From Hymenobacter baengnokdamensis (lineage in GTDB: Bacteria; Bacteroidota; Bacteroidia; Cytophagales; Hymenobacteraceae), in assembly GCF_008728635.1 (NCBI RefSeq), contig NZ_CP044285.1, forward strand, positions 4,278,001-4,342,000: DNA of 64,000 bases, written 5' to 3'. This document shows positions 28,938-37,781 of this stretch, in pieces. The notes beneath the pieces were generated by a model. The model ran no database searches, had not been told where the DNA came from, and saw only the letters and a program-made list of their open reading frames with translations. The position numbers and the translations under genes are program-made. Numbering within the stretch: position 1 is the first letter of the stretch; every line of letters begins with the position of its first letter.

Positions 28938-30765
28938 AGAGCTTTTGTTCTTTCACTTTGCGGTCGAGCAGCGGCGAGGCACCCGCCCCGGCTTTGTGGG
29001 CCCGCTGCCAGGCCGCCACGGCCCCGGCGTGGTCGCCGAGCTGCCATAGTACGTCGCCGTAGTGCTCCAGGATGCTGGCATCCTTGGTTGTTTTCAGGGC
29101 TTTCTCCAGGCTTTGCTTAGCGCCGGCGTAGTCTTTCTGCTTGTAAAGCACCCAGGCATAAGTGTCGAGGTAGGTATCATTGTCAGGAAACTGCTTTACG
29201 GTGCGCCCCGACATTTCCTTGGCCCTGTCGAGCTTTTCGCCCCGCAGGCTCAGAAAATAGCTGTAATTATTGAGCACGCCATAATTGTTGGGGTCGGCCG
29301 CGAGCACCGCTTCGTAGGCGGCATCCGACTTGGCGTAATCCTTCAGCTCCTGGTAGGCATCGCCCAGCTGGGCATCAAACTGGCTTTGCTGCTCGGCGTT
29401 GCCTACGGCCAGGCGACGGCCGTGCTCCAGCGCCGCTACGGCCTGCTGGGGCTGCTTCTTCAGCAGATGCCCCACGCCGTTGTAAAACCACAGCGGGGCC
29501 TGGTTCGGAAACAACTCCAGGGCCGCGTCGCTGTGCACGAGCAGCGAGTCGGTCTGGCTCAGCTCGGCATCGAGCAGCACTACCTGCTGCCAGAGCTGGT
29601 ATTTCGATTTATCGTATCTCAGGGCCTGCAGGTAGGTGTTGCGGGCCTCGCGCTTGTGGCCGGTCTGCATCTGCACGTCGCCGGCTATGCTGTAGGCCTT
29701 GGCCTCGCGCGGGTGGCTGCGCACGGTAGCGGCGGCCAGGTCGAGGGCTAGCGGGGCCACCTTGGGGTCGGGCAATTGCTTGAGGTAGCCTACCAGAATC
29801 CGCACGGCCTGGTCGATTTCCAGCGCCGGGCTTTCAAAGGCAAGGCGCAGCTGCTTCTCCACCTCGGCCGGCTGATTTTGCTGGCGGTACGCGTCGGCCA
29901 GAATCAGGCGGGCCTGGGGGTTGCCGGGGTCGAGGTGCAGGGCCTGCTCGGCTACCCGGATAGCATCGGGCAGGCGGTTATTAGCCGCGTACATCTCGGC
30001 CTGGGCCAGTACGTAGCGCGGCTCGGATGGATTGGCAGCAATCAGGTTTTCCCCTTCCTTCAGCGCCAGCGGCAGGTTGTTCTGGCGCAGGTATATCTGC
30101 TGCTTTTTAAAGGCAATCTCGTCGAGGCTGCCAAATTGCGCCTGCGCCTTATCGAGCGTAGCCAGGGCTTCGGGCAGCTTGTTCTGGGCCAGGTAAAGGT
30201 CGGCGAGCTGAAACAGGTAGCTGCCCGAGTTGGGCACTTCTTTCACCAGGCTGGCGTAGGTAGCGGTGGCCGCTTCATACTGCTTCTGGCTGGCCTGGGC
30301 CTGGGCCAGCAGCAGGTAATAGTACGGGTTTTTGACGTCGAGCTTCACGGCGGCCTCGGCGTAGCCGGTAGCATCGCGTAGGTTGCCGCTCAGCAGGTTA
30401 GCTTCGGCCAGCTTGTAGTTGATAGCCGCATTTTCGGGCATCAGGGTATAGGCTTTCAGCAGCCGCTCCAGCGCCTTGGGGTAGTCTTCCAGAATAACGT
30501 ACTTCACCCCGTCCGTATACAGCGCCTCGCTCAGCTCGCGCTCTTTCGCCGACAGCGGCGGGTGGGCAGCAGCCATTTTAGCTTCTATTTCGAGGCGCTG
30601 CGCCAGCTCTTTGCGCTCCTTGCGGCTGAGCTTCACGGGCGCCCGCGCGGCCACCGAGTCGGGCCGGACCGCCGAACCCGGGGTTTGGCTCCGGCTCTGG
30701 CTCACGCCGACCAGCGACAAAGCACTCACTATCAACAAACTAGACGCAAACGAACGCATACGCAT
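28930..30765 (-). CDS. secreted TPR-repeat protein
   Basis: About 611 residues from the ATG at 30765 (or 609 from 30759), where a signal peptide begins (M-R-S-F-A-S-S-L-L-I-V, cut near S-R-S-Q). The frame stays open up to 30876 but the upstream part is a hairpin and is not protein-like. From about residue 95 on, the protein is an array of about 14 helical tetratricopeptide repeats (for example N-A-A-I-N-Y-K-L-A-E-A-N-L and the final A-S-I-L-E-H-Y-G-D-V-L-W-Q-L-G-D), a scaffold for protein contacts. It probably works with the DUF4292 lipoprotein in outer-membrane assembly or envelope export; this is inferred from the coupling and recurrent neighbourhood. Confidence 0.85.
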   Translation of the reverse strand: MRMRSFASSLLIVSALSLVGVSQSRSQTPGSAVRPDSVAARAPVKLSRKERKELAQRLEIEAKMAAAHPPLSAKERELSEALYTDGVKYVILEDYPKALERLLKAYTLMPENAAINYKLAEANLLSGNLRDATGYAEAAVKLDVKNPYYYLLLAQAQASQKQYEAATATYASLVKEVPNSGSYLFQLADLYLAQNKLPEALATLDKAQAQFGSLDEIAFKKQQIYLRQNNLPLALKEGENLIAANPSEPRYVLAQAEMYAANNRLPDAIRVAEQALHLDPGNPQARLILADAYRQQNQPAEVEKQLRLAFESPALEIDQAVRILVGYLKQLPDPKVAPLALDLAAATVRSHPREAKAYSIAGDVQMQTGHKREARNTYLQALRYDKSKYQLWQQVVLLDAELSQTDSLLVHSDAALELFPNQAPLWFYNGVGHLLKKQPQQAVAALEHGRRLAVGNAEQQSQFDAQLGDAYQELKDYAKSDAAYEAVLAADPNNYGVLNNYSYFLSLRGEKLDRAKEMSGRTVKQFPDNDTYLDTYAWVLYKQKDYAGAKQSLEKALKTTKDASILEHYGDVLWQLGDHAGAVAAWQRAHKAGAGASPLLDRKVKEQKLYE

Positions 30766-30814
30766 AAAAACCAAGCCGGAAACCTTTCCGGCGAATGTAA
30801 GGGGCCCAACTACG

Positions 30815-30846
30815 AACGGCGTGGCCCCCGCGGGGGCCACGCCGTT
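30815..30846. repeat. perfect 32-bp palindrome without loop
   Basis: AACGGCGTGGCCCCCG is directly followed by its exact complement CGGGGGCCACGCCGTT. It lies between the nucleotidyltransferase stop (30873) and the TPR start (30765) in an otherwise co-directional cluster. No T-run follows on either strand, so it may act as an mRNA-processing or attenuation hairpin rather than a plain terminator. Confidence 0.9.
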
Positions 30847-30872
30847 TGGTAACGCCTGCCGCGCCTGAAATA

Positions 30873-31883
30873 TCACACTTGCAGGGCATTAAAATCGCCC
30901 ACGCTCAGGTCGCTGGGGCGGCCCGTGAGGCTGGCGCTGTTGCCAAGCATTGAGTTGGTCACGTTGGCATGGCGCACGGTGGCCGCGCTCTGCACAATGG
31001 AGTTCGACAGGCGAGAGTCTTCTACCACCGCGCCTGCGCTAAGCGAGACGTGCGGGCCAACTACCGAATTGGTAATCACTACGTTCTCGCCCAGATACAC
31101 CGGCTCAATGAGTACCGAGTTGGTCACTTTGGCCGAGTCGGCCACGAGCTTTTCGCCCCGCTCCTTCAGGTATTCGAGGTAGCGCTGGTTGGTGAAGACG
31201 GTCGCATCCTTGTTGCCGCAGTCGAGCCACTCGGTTACCTGGCCGGGCACAAACACAGTGCCCTTGTTCTTCATATTTTCGAGGGCATTGGTGAGCTGAT
31301 ACTCGCCTTTGTCCTTGATGTCGTTATCGAGCAGGTACTGCAGCTCATCGCGCAGGTACTCGCCATCTTGAAAGTAATATATACCAATAATAGCGAGGTC
31401 GGACACAAATTCCTGAGGCTTCTCGACAAACTCCGTAATCTGGCCCTGCTCGTTGAGCTTCACCACGCCAAAGGGCCGGGGGTCGGCCACTTTCTGCACC
31501 CAGATGGTGCCGGGCACCGAGCTGTCAAGCGTAAAATCAGCCTTGAACAGCGTATCGGCAAAAGCTACCACCAGCGGGCCGCTCAACGAAGGCCGGGCGC
31601 ACAAAATGGCGTGGGCGGTGCCCAGCGGCTCATCCTGGTAATAAATAGTGCCCTTGGCCCCTACCGACTCGGCAATGGCCACCAGGCTTTTCTCCACGAT
31701 GGCCCCGAAGCGGCCGATAATGAAGGCGACCTCCTCCACAGGCTCGCCGCACACGCGGGCAATATCTTCCACGAGGCGCTGCACAATGGGCTTACCAGCT
31801 ATGGGAATAAGGGGCTTTGGTACAGTGAGCGTGTGCGGGCGCATGCGCTTGCCCATGCCGGCCATTGGTACGATAATTTTCAT
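30873..31883 (-). CDS. sugar-phosphate nucleotidyltransferase with left-handed beta-helix tail
   Basis: 336 residues. N-terminal nucleotidyltransferase domain: I-V-P-M-A-G-M-G-K-R-M-R-P-H-T (nucleotide loop, residues 4-18), P-K-P-L-I-P-I-A-G-K-P-I, V-A-F-A-D-T-L-F (metal Asp), D-E-P-L-G-T-A-H-A-I-L. The C-terminal part (about 255-336) has hexad repeats (V-Y-L-G-E-N-V-V-I-T-N-S) that form a left-handed beta-helix, as in GlmU- or glucose-1-phosphate thymidylyltransferase-like proteins. It makes an NDP-sugar for cell-surface glycans; the exact sugar is unknown. It is the first gene of the TPR/DUF4292 cluster. Confidence 0.88.
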   Translation of the reverse strand: MKIIVPMAGMGKRMRPHTLTVPKPLIPIAGKPIVQRLVEDIARVCGEPVEEVAFIIGRFGAIVEKSLVAIAESVGAKGTIYYQDEPLGTAHAILCARPSLSGPLVVAFADTLFKADFTLDSSVPGTIWVQKVADPRPFGVVKLNEQGQITEFVEKPQEFVSDLAIIGIYYFQDGEYLRDELQYLLDNDIKDKGEYQLTNALENMKNKGTVFVPGQVTEWLDCGNKDATVFTNQRYLEYLKERGEKLVADSAKVTNSVLIEPVYLGENVVITNSVVGPHVSLSAGAVVEDSRLSNSIVQSAATVRHANVTNSMLGNSASLTGRPSDLSVGDFNALQV

Positions 31884-31933
31884 CGGTGCTTGTTACAAGA
31901 AAGAATAGTGAGTGGAAGACAACGTATTAGCCG

Positions 31934-32236
31934 CTAGGCTGCTTGCTGTATGGCAGTAGCTTCGCTACTACTGGCTGGGCTAGCCCTGTCAGGCAATACA
32001 AACCCGACGAGCGCGCCCAGACTATTGGCACGGCTAATAAACTCAGCTGCGGCCTTGTCTGGTACGCTTAAGGTAATGGGGCTAGCAGTTTGTAGTGTAT
32101 TTTCTGGGCTTTCGAGCAAGCGGTCAGTATTATTCTTGGCCTCTTTCAGCGACAAGTGCAGCAGCTCTTGTTGCAGTCTGGTCAATGCTACTTTTCGCAA
32201 GCCACTCCGCCAGCCAGCTAAAATGATAGTTACCAT
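31934..32236 (-). CDS. small protein resembling the ribosomal L7/L12 C-terminal domain; possible immunity gene
   Basis: 100 residues. The pattern V-T-I-I-L-A-G-W, K-V-A-L-T-R-L, L-S-L-K-E-A-K-N, then P-I-T-L-S-V-P-D-K-A-A-A-E-F and L-G-A-L-V-G-F looks like the beta-alpha-alpha-beta-alpha-beta domain at the end of bL12 (where L-G-L-K-E-A-K is a hallmark). The similarity was spotted by eye and is moderate. The ATG lies only 5 bases after the stop of a toxin-tail remnant (32242-32445), the usual place of an immunity gene. The role is not established. Confidence 0.55.
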   Translation of the reverse strand: MVTIILAGWRSGLRKVALTRLQQELLHLSLKEAKNNTDRLLESPENTLQTASPITLSVPDKAAAEFISRANSLGALVGFVLPDRASPASSSEATAIQQAA

Positions 32237-32241
32237 ACTAC

Positions 32242-32445
32242 TTAAAGGTCAGGGACATGAATAATAACCGGACTAGGCACTACTCCTTTGTAGCGGCCGG
32301 TAGTGCGGCGGCCGCCTTCGATGCGCAATTTGGTCGCCCCAAAGTAACGGCCTAACTGGTAAGCTGTCTGCCATAACGTAGCCCGTCCTACTTGGTTAAC
32401 CGCACTACCCTGCAAGTGCAGCTTAGTGAGGTGAAGTACCTGTCC
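32242..32445 (-). pseudogene. C-terminal remnant of a polymorphic-toxin-like protein
   Basis: A 67-codon open frame without a usable ATG, ending in TAA at 32242. It reads coding-like: L-H-L-Q-G-S-A-V-N-Q-V-G-R-A, then L-R-I-E-G-G-R-R-T-T-G-R-Y-K-G and V-I-I-H-V-P-D-L. The R-I-E-G-G-R-R-T-T-G ending recalls the tails of polymorphic toxins of Bacteroidetes and is followed at once by a small gene. Upstream on the same strand, 32423-32572 could encode 49 residues (beginning M-E-E-R-K-A-G-V-E-L) in another frame, possibly the same gene before a frameshift. This remnant is all I see in the 380-base gap 32237-32616. Confidence 0.5.
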
Positions 32446-32616
32446 TTACTTGGGCAAAAGTAGTTATACCCTCAAGTAAATGGCCCGCTACCAAGAAAGA
32501 AAACAACAGGATTCCATCCTCAAGTAGCAACTCCTTCTCGAGCAATTCGACTCCTGCTTTTCGTTCTTCCATCCCTTGACAGGTATGTTAAATCAGGCTT
32601 AATTACGTAGCCAGGG

Positions 32617-33594
32617 CTACCTACCGCCCAGCAGCTCAATCAGCGTGGCCGGGTCGGCGTTGCCGCCGCTTAGCACCAACACGGTATGCTGGCTGGGCGG
32701 CAGGCTGGCGCGGTGGCGCAGCAGGGCCGCCAGGGGCAGCGCGGCGGTGGGCTCCACTACCAGCCGGGCTTCGAGCAGCAGGCGGCGGGCGGCGGCCCGC
32801 AGCTCGGCTTCGGTCACGGTCACGATATCGTCGGCATACTGCCGGAGGTGGGCAAAAGTTAATTCGCTCACGGCCAGGGTGCGAACCCCATCGGCCAGCG
32901 TGCGGTTGGTATCGGCGGCGGGCCACTCCACTACTTTGCCGGCCCGCATCGAAGCCTGAGCATCGGCGGCCAGCTCGGGCTCCACACCAATTACCTTAAT
33001 GCTGGGCTTCAAGAGCTTGAGCACCGCGGCCATCCCCCCCAGCAGGCCGCCCCCGCCCACCGGGGCCAGCACCAGCTCCACGGCTGGCAGGTCCTGAAAA
33101 ATTTCCAGCCCTACCGTAGCTTGCCCGGCAATGACGTAGGCGTCGTCGAAGGGAGGCACCAGCACCGGGGGCTCGGCCGCGCCGGCCAGCAGCCGGGCGG
33201 CCACGGCCTCGCGCTTTTCGTGGGCGGGGTCGTACAGCACTACTTCCGCCCCCAGGGCGCGGGTAGCGGCTACTTTAACCTGTGGCGCATTGGTAGGCAT
33301 GATAATCGTGGCCCGCAAGCCCAGCTGCCGCGCCGCGTAGGCCACTCCCTGGGCATGGTTGCCGCTGCTGTATGCCAGCACGCCCCGTGCCCGCTCCGCC
33401 TGCGTGAGAGCCATGATGCGATTGCCCGCCCCCCGAATCTTAAAAGAGCCAATGGGCTGCAGGCTTTCGGGCTTGAGGTAAACCTGCTCGGCGCCCAGCT
33501 CGGGCAGGGCCATCGGTAATAAGGGCGTGTGCCGCGCCAGCCCTTGCAGGCGTAGCTGCGCCTGCCGGGCATCGGCCAGGGTAATGAGTTGCAT
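32617..33594 (-). CDS. PLP-dependent threonine/serine dehydratase-like enzyme
   Basis: 325 residues, fold type II. The PLP lysine is in P-I-G-S-F-K-I-R-G-A-G-N-R-I (near residue 53), the substrate loop in Y-S-S-G-N-H-A-Q-G-V-A-Y, and the phosphate cup in P-V-G-G-G-G-L-L-G-G. The short length without a C-terminal ACT domain matches catabolic threonine ammonia-lyase or serine racemase rather than biosynthetic IlvA. Product would be 2-oxobutanoate or pyruvate plus ammonia. Start at 33594 fits the usual M-x-L-I-T-L-A-D-A-R-Q opening. No operon partner. Confidence 0.88.
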   Translation of the reverse strand: MQLITLADARQAQLRLQGLARHTPLLPMALPELGAEQVYLKPESLQPIGSFKIRGAGNRIMALTQAERARGVLAYSSGNHAQGVAYAARQLGLRATIIMPTNAPQVKVAATRALGAEVVLYDPAHEKREAVAARLLAGAAEPPVLVPPFDDAYVIAGQATVGLEIFQDLPAVELVLAPVGGGGLLGGMAAVLKLLKPSIKVIGVEPELAADAQASMRAGKVVEWPAADTNRTLADGVRTLAVSELTFAHLRQYADDIVTVTEAELRAAARRLLLEARLVVEPTAALPLAALLRHRASLPPSQHTVLVLSGGNADPATLIELLGGR

Positions 33595-33711
33595 AAGAAA
33601 ACGAAATCAGCGTGGGAGCGCAAAGGTGGTGCGGCGGCGCCCAATGCCCCAAGCAGCGGGCGCTGGCCGAATAACTGCCCAACGCGCTTCTGCGTTAGGG
33701 CAATGGGCCCT

Positions 33712-33719
33712 TACTTTTG
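33712..33719 (+). promoter_or_regulatory. TACTTTTG -7 element directly before an ATG
   Basis: TACTTTTG matches TAnnTTTG and lies only four bases before the ATG at 33724. If used, transcription would begin at or very near the start codon, giving a leaderless or almost leaderless message. A -33 TTG is not evident. Confidence 0.35.
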
Positions 33720-33723
33720 CGCT

Positions 33724-34107
33724 ATGAACTTCATCTCCGAAATCGAATCCAGCATTCAGGTGCTGTTTGCCACTATCAACAACGGCTTTGAGCAAGATGC
33801 CAGCACTGGTCAGCAGCAGGTAAGCCACTGGTACCAAATGCTGAGCAGCAGCGACAACCCGGCCGTGCGCCTCGTGGTGCAGGAGCTGGATACGCTCAAT
33901 GGCCATATGCAGCGCAACGACGTTGCCGCGATGGGCGCTTCCTTTCAAAAGCTGGCCGACCTCACGGCCAAGGCTGCCCTGCCCATTCACAGCTTTGAGG
34001 GCATGGGCGACAAAATTCGGGAGCTCAGCCAGAAGCTTAATGCCGCCGGCGGCAACCTGCAGATTATTGCCCGGCAGCGCGCGGCCGGCACTGCTCCCGC
34101 TCGCTAA
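33724..34107 (+). CDS. small cytoplasmic helical protein of unknown function
   Basis: 127 residues from the ATG at 33724. A frame extension back to 33589 overlaps the divergent dehydratase gene and is not protein-like. The sequence is helical (I-S-E-I-E-S-S-I-Q-V-L-F, Q-E-L-D-T-L-N-G-H-M, I-R-E-L-S-Q-K-L-N-A-A-G-G-N) with no signal peptide and no recognised motif. It may be a small bundle or coiled coil. It ends at a very long hairpin shared with dut. Confidence 0.65.
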   Translation: MNFISEIESSIQVLFATINNGFEQDASTGQQQVSHWYQMLSSSDNPAVRLVVQELDTLNGHMQRNDVAAMGASFQKLADLTAKAALPIHSFEGMGDKIRELSQKLNAAGGNLQIIARQRAAGTAPAR

Positions 34108-34117
34108 GGAAGTAATC

Positions 34118-34191
34118 TGCGTAAGGAGCGCACGGGGAGTACTGTCGTTCTGCTAGTTGAGCGACAGTATTCCCCGTGCGCTCCTTACGCA
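34118..34191. terminator. very long bidirectional hairpin terminator
   Basis: TGCGTAAGGAGCGCACGGGG and onward to TACTGTCG pairs with CGACAGTA and onward to CGTGCGCTCCTTACGCA, arms of about 30 bases with one mismatch and a short loop. It fills the gap between the convergent stop codons at 34107 and 34198. The core TACTGTCGTTCTG/CGACAGTA is shared with the hairpin at 15855-15901. Confidence 0.9.
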
Positions 34192-34197
34192 AACAGC

Positions 34198-34635
34198 TTA
34201 CTTGCCGGTACTGCCGTAGCCCCCCGCGCCGCGGGCGGTCTGGCTCAGGCTTTCGGTAGGCTGCCACGCTATTGTTTCGTGGCGGGCCACTACCAGCTGG
34301 GCAATGCGCTCGCCATCGTGCACGGCAAAAGGCTCGTTGGACAAGTTTACCAACAGCACTTTTATCTCGCCCCGGTAGTCGGCGTCGATGGTGCCGGGGC
34401 TGTTGACAATGCCGATACCGTGCTTGTAGGCCAGGCCGCTGCGCGGCCGCACCTGCGCCTCGTAGCCGACGGGCAGCGCCAGGCTTAGGCCGGTCGGCAC
34501 CAGTGCCCGCTCCAGCGGGCCCAGCGTGAGGGAGCCACCTGGCAGGTCGGCGCGCAGGTCGAGGCCGGCGGCGTGCGCCGTTTGGTATTCCGGCAGCGGA
34601 TGCCGGGAAGAGTTGATGACGGGAATGAGCAGCAT
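34198..34635 (-). CDS. dut: dUTP diphosphatase
   Basis: 145 residues from the ATG at 34635, the usual trimeric dUTPase length. All five motifs are present: [10 protein letters not shown] (I), [11 protein letters not shown] (II), [11 protein letters not shown] (III, with catalytic Asp and Tyr), G-E-R-I-A-Q-L-V (IV) and [11 protein letters not shown] (V, the flexible C-terminal arm). It hydrolyses dUTP to dUMP and keeps uracil out of DNA. An ATG at 34677 lies in the terminator hairpin of the upstream gene and is rejected as start. From memory, dut often lies near the nucleotidyltransferase/TPR/DUF4292 cluster in Bacteroidetes. Confidence 0.95.
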   Translation of the reverse strand: MLLIPVINSSRHPLPEYQTAHAAGLDLRADLPGGSLTLGPLERALVPTGLSLALPVGYEAQVRPRSGLAYKHGIGIVNSPGTIDADYRGEIKVLLVNLSNEPFAVHDGERIAQLVVARHETIAWQPTESLSQTARGAGGYGSTGK

Positions 34636-34661
34636 GTACTCGTAAACTGTTTCTTTTCTAA

Positions 34662-34704
34662 GAAAAAAGACCGTCATGCTTCGCGGGGGCTCGGCACGAC
34701 GGTC
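34662..34704 (-). terminator. intrinsic terminator of the M3 peptidase
   Basis: Minus-strand hairpin GACCGTCGTGC/GCATGACGGTC with one unpaired position, followed by six T. It lies between the M3 peptidase stop (34731) and the dut start (34635). Confidence 0.8.
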
Positions 34705-34730
34705 GTATGATACTGAATTATTTACCCAAT

Positions 34731-36479
34731 TTATAAGGCTGCCATTTCCTCACGCACGAAATCAGCCAGCTGGCGCAGGTAGCTGGTGCTGAAATCGAAG
34801 CGAATGCCGGCGGCGGCATATACCTCGCCAATGGGCACGGTGTAGCCCAGGGCCAGAGCCCGCTGGTAGCCGGCCAGCGCGGCAGCAGGGTCTTGCCGGA
34901 AATTGCGCCACATAGCAATAGCTCCGAGTTGGGCCATTGCATATTCTATATAGTAAAAAGGCACTTCATAGAGGTGCAGCTGCTTCTGCCACAGATAGGG
35001 CCGAAAATGTTCCAGGCCGCTCCAGCTCACGGTGCGCTGGTTGAAATTCTGGAAAATCTCGGTCCAGCGCTGGTGGCGCTGCGCCTCGGTATGCGTCGGG
35101 TTTTCGTACACCCAATGCTGAAACTTGTCGATAGTAGCTACCCACGGAAAGGTTTCGAGCACACTTTCGAGATGGGTTTTCTTGGCCCGGCGCAGCTCGG
35201 CGGGGTCCTGAAAAAACACGTCCCAGTGGTCCATGCTCATCAGCTCCATGCTCATAGAGGCCAGCTCAGCTACTTCACTCGGCGGGTGCTTATCGGCGGA
35301 GAGCGGCAGGCGGCGCGTCAGAAATGAATGCACGGCGTGCCCGCCTTCGTGCAGCATCGTCACCACGTCGCGCAGCGACGAAGTAGCGTTCATAAAGATG
35401 AACGGCACGCCGGTTTCGTCGAGCGGGTAGTTGTAGCCGCCGGGCGCTTTACCCTTGCGGCTTTCGAGGTCGAGGTGGCCCATCTGGCGCATGGTGCGCA
35501 GGCAATCGCCCAGAAAAGGGTCGAGCCGCTGAAAAACCGTGATGGTCTTGTCCAGCAGCTCGGCCCCGGTCTGGAAGGGGTGCAGCGGCGGCTTGCCGCT
35601 GGGGTCCACGTCGAGATCCCAGGGGCGCAGGGCTGGGAGCTTAAGCTCCTGCCGCCGCGCCTCGTCAAACTCGTTGATGAGCGGCACTACCGTAGCCCCG
35701 ATGGCCGAGTGGAAGTCAAAGCAATCCTCCGCCGTGTAGTCGAAGCGCCCCAGAGCCGCAAACATATAGTCGCGGAAGTTGCTGAAGCCGGCGTTGAGCG
35801 CCACCTGGTGCCGCAAGGTCACCAGCTCGGTAAAGAGCTGGTCAAGCGGCTTGCTATCCTGCATACGGCGGGCCTGAATGGCGCGCCAGGCCTGCTCGCG
35901 CACCGGGCGGCTGAGGCTTTTGAGGCGGTCGGCGGCGCGGGGCAGGGTTAGCTCCTCGCCGTCGAGGGTTACGGTCATGGCCCCTACCGTGGCGGCGTAC
36001 TGCTGCTGCTTGGTCGAAATCTCGGTTTTAAGAACAATATTATCTTCTCTGTATATTTCCGACGCCCGGCGCACCGAGCGCAGAAATACTCCGTAGCGAG
36101 CTTGGTCGAGCTCGGGCAGATAAGGACTGGCGAGCAGCTTTTCATTGAGCGCGTGGTCGTACGGGGCAGTCTGGGGCTCGACTTCCTGCACAAAAAACTG
36201 AAAGGCCTCAGCGCTGGCTTCGTCCTGGGTGTCGCAGGTCATGCGGATGTAGCGCCAGGCCAGGTCCTCGCTCAGCACCGACTCCAGCTCGGAGCGGTCG
36301 AGCAGCCAGCGCTCCAGAGCGGCGGCATCAGCTAGGGCACGGTGCTGCAGCTCCTGAAAAAACGGCTCCAGCGCAGCCCAGTCAGTTACGCGAAAATCTT
36401 CGGGCAAGTAATGGCGCGGGGGGCGGGCAGTATCAGTGGCCAGCGAAGTAGCCGGGGTATCAAGCTCAGAAAACACCAT
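34731..36479 (-). CDS. M3-family oligoendopeptidase (PepF-like)
   Basis: 582 residues from the ATG at 36479 (an ATG at 36497 adds six residues). The zinc motif is [10 protein letters not shown] near residue 375, with the third ligand Glu in [10 protein letters not shown] about 30 residues on. The N-terminal helical half and the [18 protein letters not shown] region are typical of oligoendopeptidase F. It has no signal peptide, so it should cut short peptides in the cytoplasm. The message should end at 34662-34704. Confidence 0.92.
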   Translation of the reverse strand: MVFSELDTPATSLATDTARPPRHYLPEDFRVTDWAALEPFFQELQHRALADAAALERWLLDRSELESVLSEDLAWRYIRMTCDTQDEASAEAFQFFVQEVEPQTAPYDHALNEKLLASPYLPELDQARYGVFLRSVRRASEIYREDNIVLKTEISTKQQQYAATVGAMTVTLDGEELTLPRAADRLKSLSRPVREQAWRAIQARRMQDSKPLDQLFTELVTLRHQVALNAGFSNFRDYMFAALGRFDYTAEDCFDFHSAIGATVVPLINEFDEARRQELKLPALRPWDLDVDPSGKPPLHPFQTGAELLDKTITVFQRLDPFLGDCLRTMRQMGHLDLESRKGKAPGGYNYPLDETGVPFIFMNATSSLRDVVTMLHEGGHAVHSFLTRRLPLSADKHPPSEVAELASMSMELMSMDHWDVFFQDPAELRRAKKTHLESVLETFPWVATIDKFQHWVYENPTHTEAQRHQRWTEIFQNFNQRTVSWSGLEHFRPYLWQKQLHLYEVPFYYIEYAMAQLGAIAMWRNFRQDPAAALAGYQRALALGYTVPIGEVYAAAGIRFDFSTSYLRQLADFVREEMAAL

Positions 36480-36573
36480 AGAACACAAGTTACGCAAATA
36501 ATTACCAGTCGTCCGAATATGTTTTACCCTTTGCCCAATAAGCTAATGCGTAGCATATGGTACTTGCTGACTA

Positions 36574-37671
36574 TCAGCCAATTTCGATTACCACATCGGC
36601 TGTTAACGGATGAGCTACGCAGGTGAGAACATAGCCTTTAGCTAGCTCGGAGTCGGAGAGGCCTTCGCGCTCGTCGAGATGCACCTTGCCGCTGAGGCAC
36701 TTGCCCCGGCAGGCCGTGCATACGCCGGCCTGGCACGAGTACGGCAGGTCGATATCCTGGTCGAGGGCCGCATCCAGAATAGTCTGCCTGGCGGGCACCT
36801 CAAACACGTAGTCGCTGCCCTCGTACTGCACCGTTACGGTGCGGCTCACCACCTGGCCGTCGTTGGTGCCGGCGAGGGAGTCGCCGTGCGCATCGCCGGT
36901 TTCGGCCGCGTCGGCAGCGGCCAGAAAGCTCTCGCGGCGCACGCGGCTGGTCGGCACGCCCAGCAGCTCCAGGGCAGCCTGGGCTTCGGTCATCAGGCCT
37001 TCGGGGCCGCAGATGTAGTACTCGGCCTGCGGAGCCGGAAACTGGTGCCGCTGCTCCAGCACCCGCAAAATAGTGGTGCGGTTGAGGCGGCCGGTGTGCT
37101 GGTGCGCGGCGGGCGGCCCCAGCGGCTGGCTGTACACGTGCTCGACTTGCAGCCGGCCCCGGCTGCTGGCCTCAAGCTCAGCGAGCTGCTTTTTAAAGAT
37201 AACCGTTTCCTCGTTGCGGTTGCCATAAATTAGCAGCACGTGGCTCTGCGGCTCTGTGGCCAGAATGGCTTTGAGCATGCTCATCAGCGGCGTAATGCCT
37301 GAGCCGGCCCCGATGAGCACCAGCGAGCGGGCGGCTTTAGGACTGGGCTGCACCACGAAGCTGCCGAGGGGCGGCATTACCTCGTACTGCTGGCCTACTT
37401 TCACATTATCAAGCAGGAAGTTGCTTACCAGGCCGCCCACTACCCGCTTCACCGTGACGGACAGGCGCGGGGCTTCGGCCGGGGTGCTACTGAGCGAGTA
37501 GGCGCGGCGCTCGGGCCGGCTGCCGGCCGGGCCGCAGGGCACGAGCAGCGTCAGGAACTGGCCGGGCTTGCTGGGTACGGCCTGGCCATCGGGCCGCTGC
37601 AAATGAATGGTAACGGTATCAGGGGTTTCCTGGGTGAGGGCGACGACGGTGAGCGTCAGGTACGACGACAT
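36574..37671 (-). CDS. PaaE-like flavin/2Fe-2S ferredoxin reductase
   Basis: 365 residues in three parts: FAD domain (about 1-105) with R-R-A-Y-S-L-S-S-T-P, NAD(P)H domain (about 110-240) with G-A-G-S-G-I-T-P-L-M-S and C-G-P-E-G-L-M, and a C-terminal plant-type ferredoxin (about 275-365) with the C-x4-C-x2-C cluster in P-Y-S-C-Q-A-G-V-C-T-A-C and the fourth Cys in V-L-T-C-V-A-H. This is the order found in phenylacetyl-CoA epoxidase reductase PaaE and relatives, which pass electrons from NAD(P)H to oxygenases. No paaABCD genes are nearby, so the partner is unknown (possibly a desaturase or other monooxygenase). Confidence 0.88.
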   Translation of the reverse strand: MSSYLTLTVVALTQETPDTVTIHLQRPDGQAVPSKPGQFLTLLVPCGPAGSRPERRAYSLSSTPAEAPRLSVTVKRVVGGLVSNFLLDNVKVGQQYEVMPPLGSFVVQPSPKAARSLVLIGAGSGITPLMSMLKAILATEPQSHVLLIYGNRNEETVIFKKQLAELEASSRGRLQVEHVYSQPLGPPAAHQHTGRLNRTTILRVLEQRHQFPAPQAEYYICGPEGLMTEAQAALELLGVPTSRVRRESFLAAADAAETGDAHGDSLAGTNDGQVVSRTVTVQYEGSDYVFEVPARQTILDAALDQDIDLPYSCQAGVCTACRGKCLSGKVHLDEREGLSDSELAKGYVLTCVAHPLTADVVIEIG

Positions 37672-37781
37672 GGGCTAAAGCTGGATAAGGCCGCAAATTT
37701 ACGATAACCTCAGCCGGTGACGGAGTGGTTATCATTTTTCAAGGCTACATGTGTTTAACTAACCAGCGCTAGTTTCGTTGC

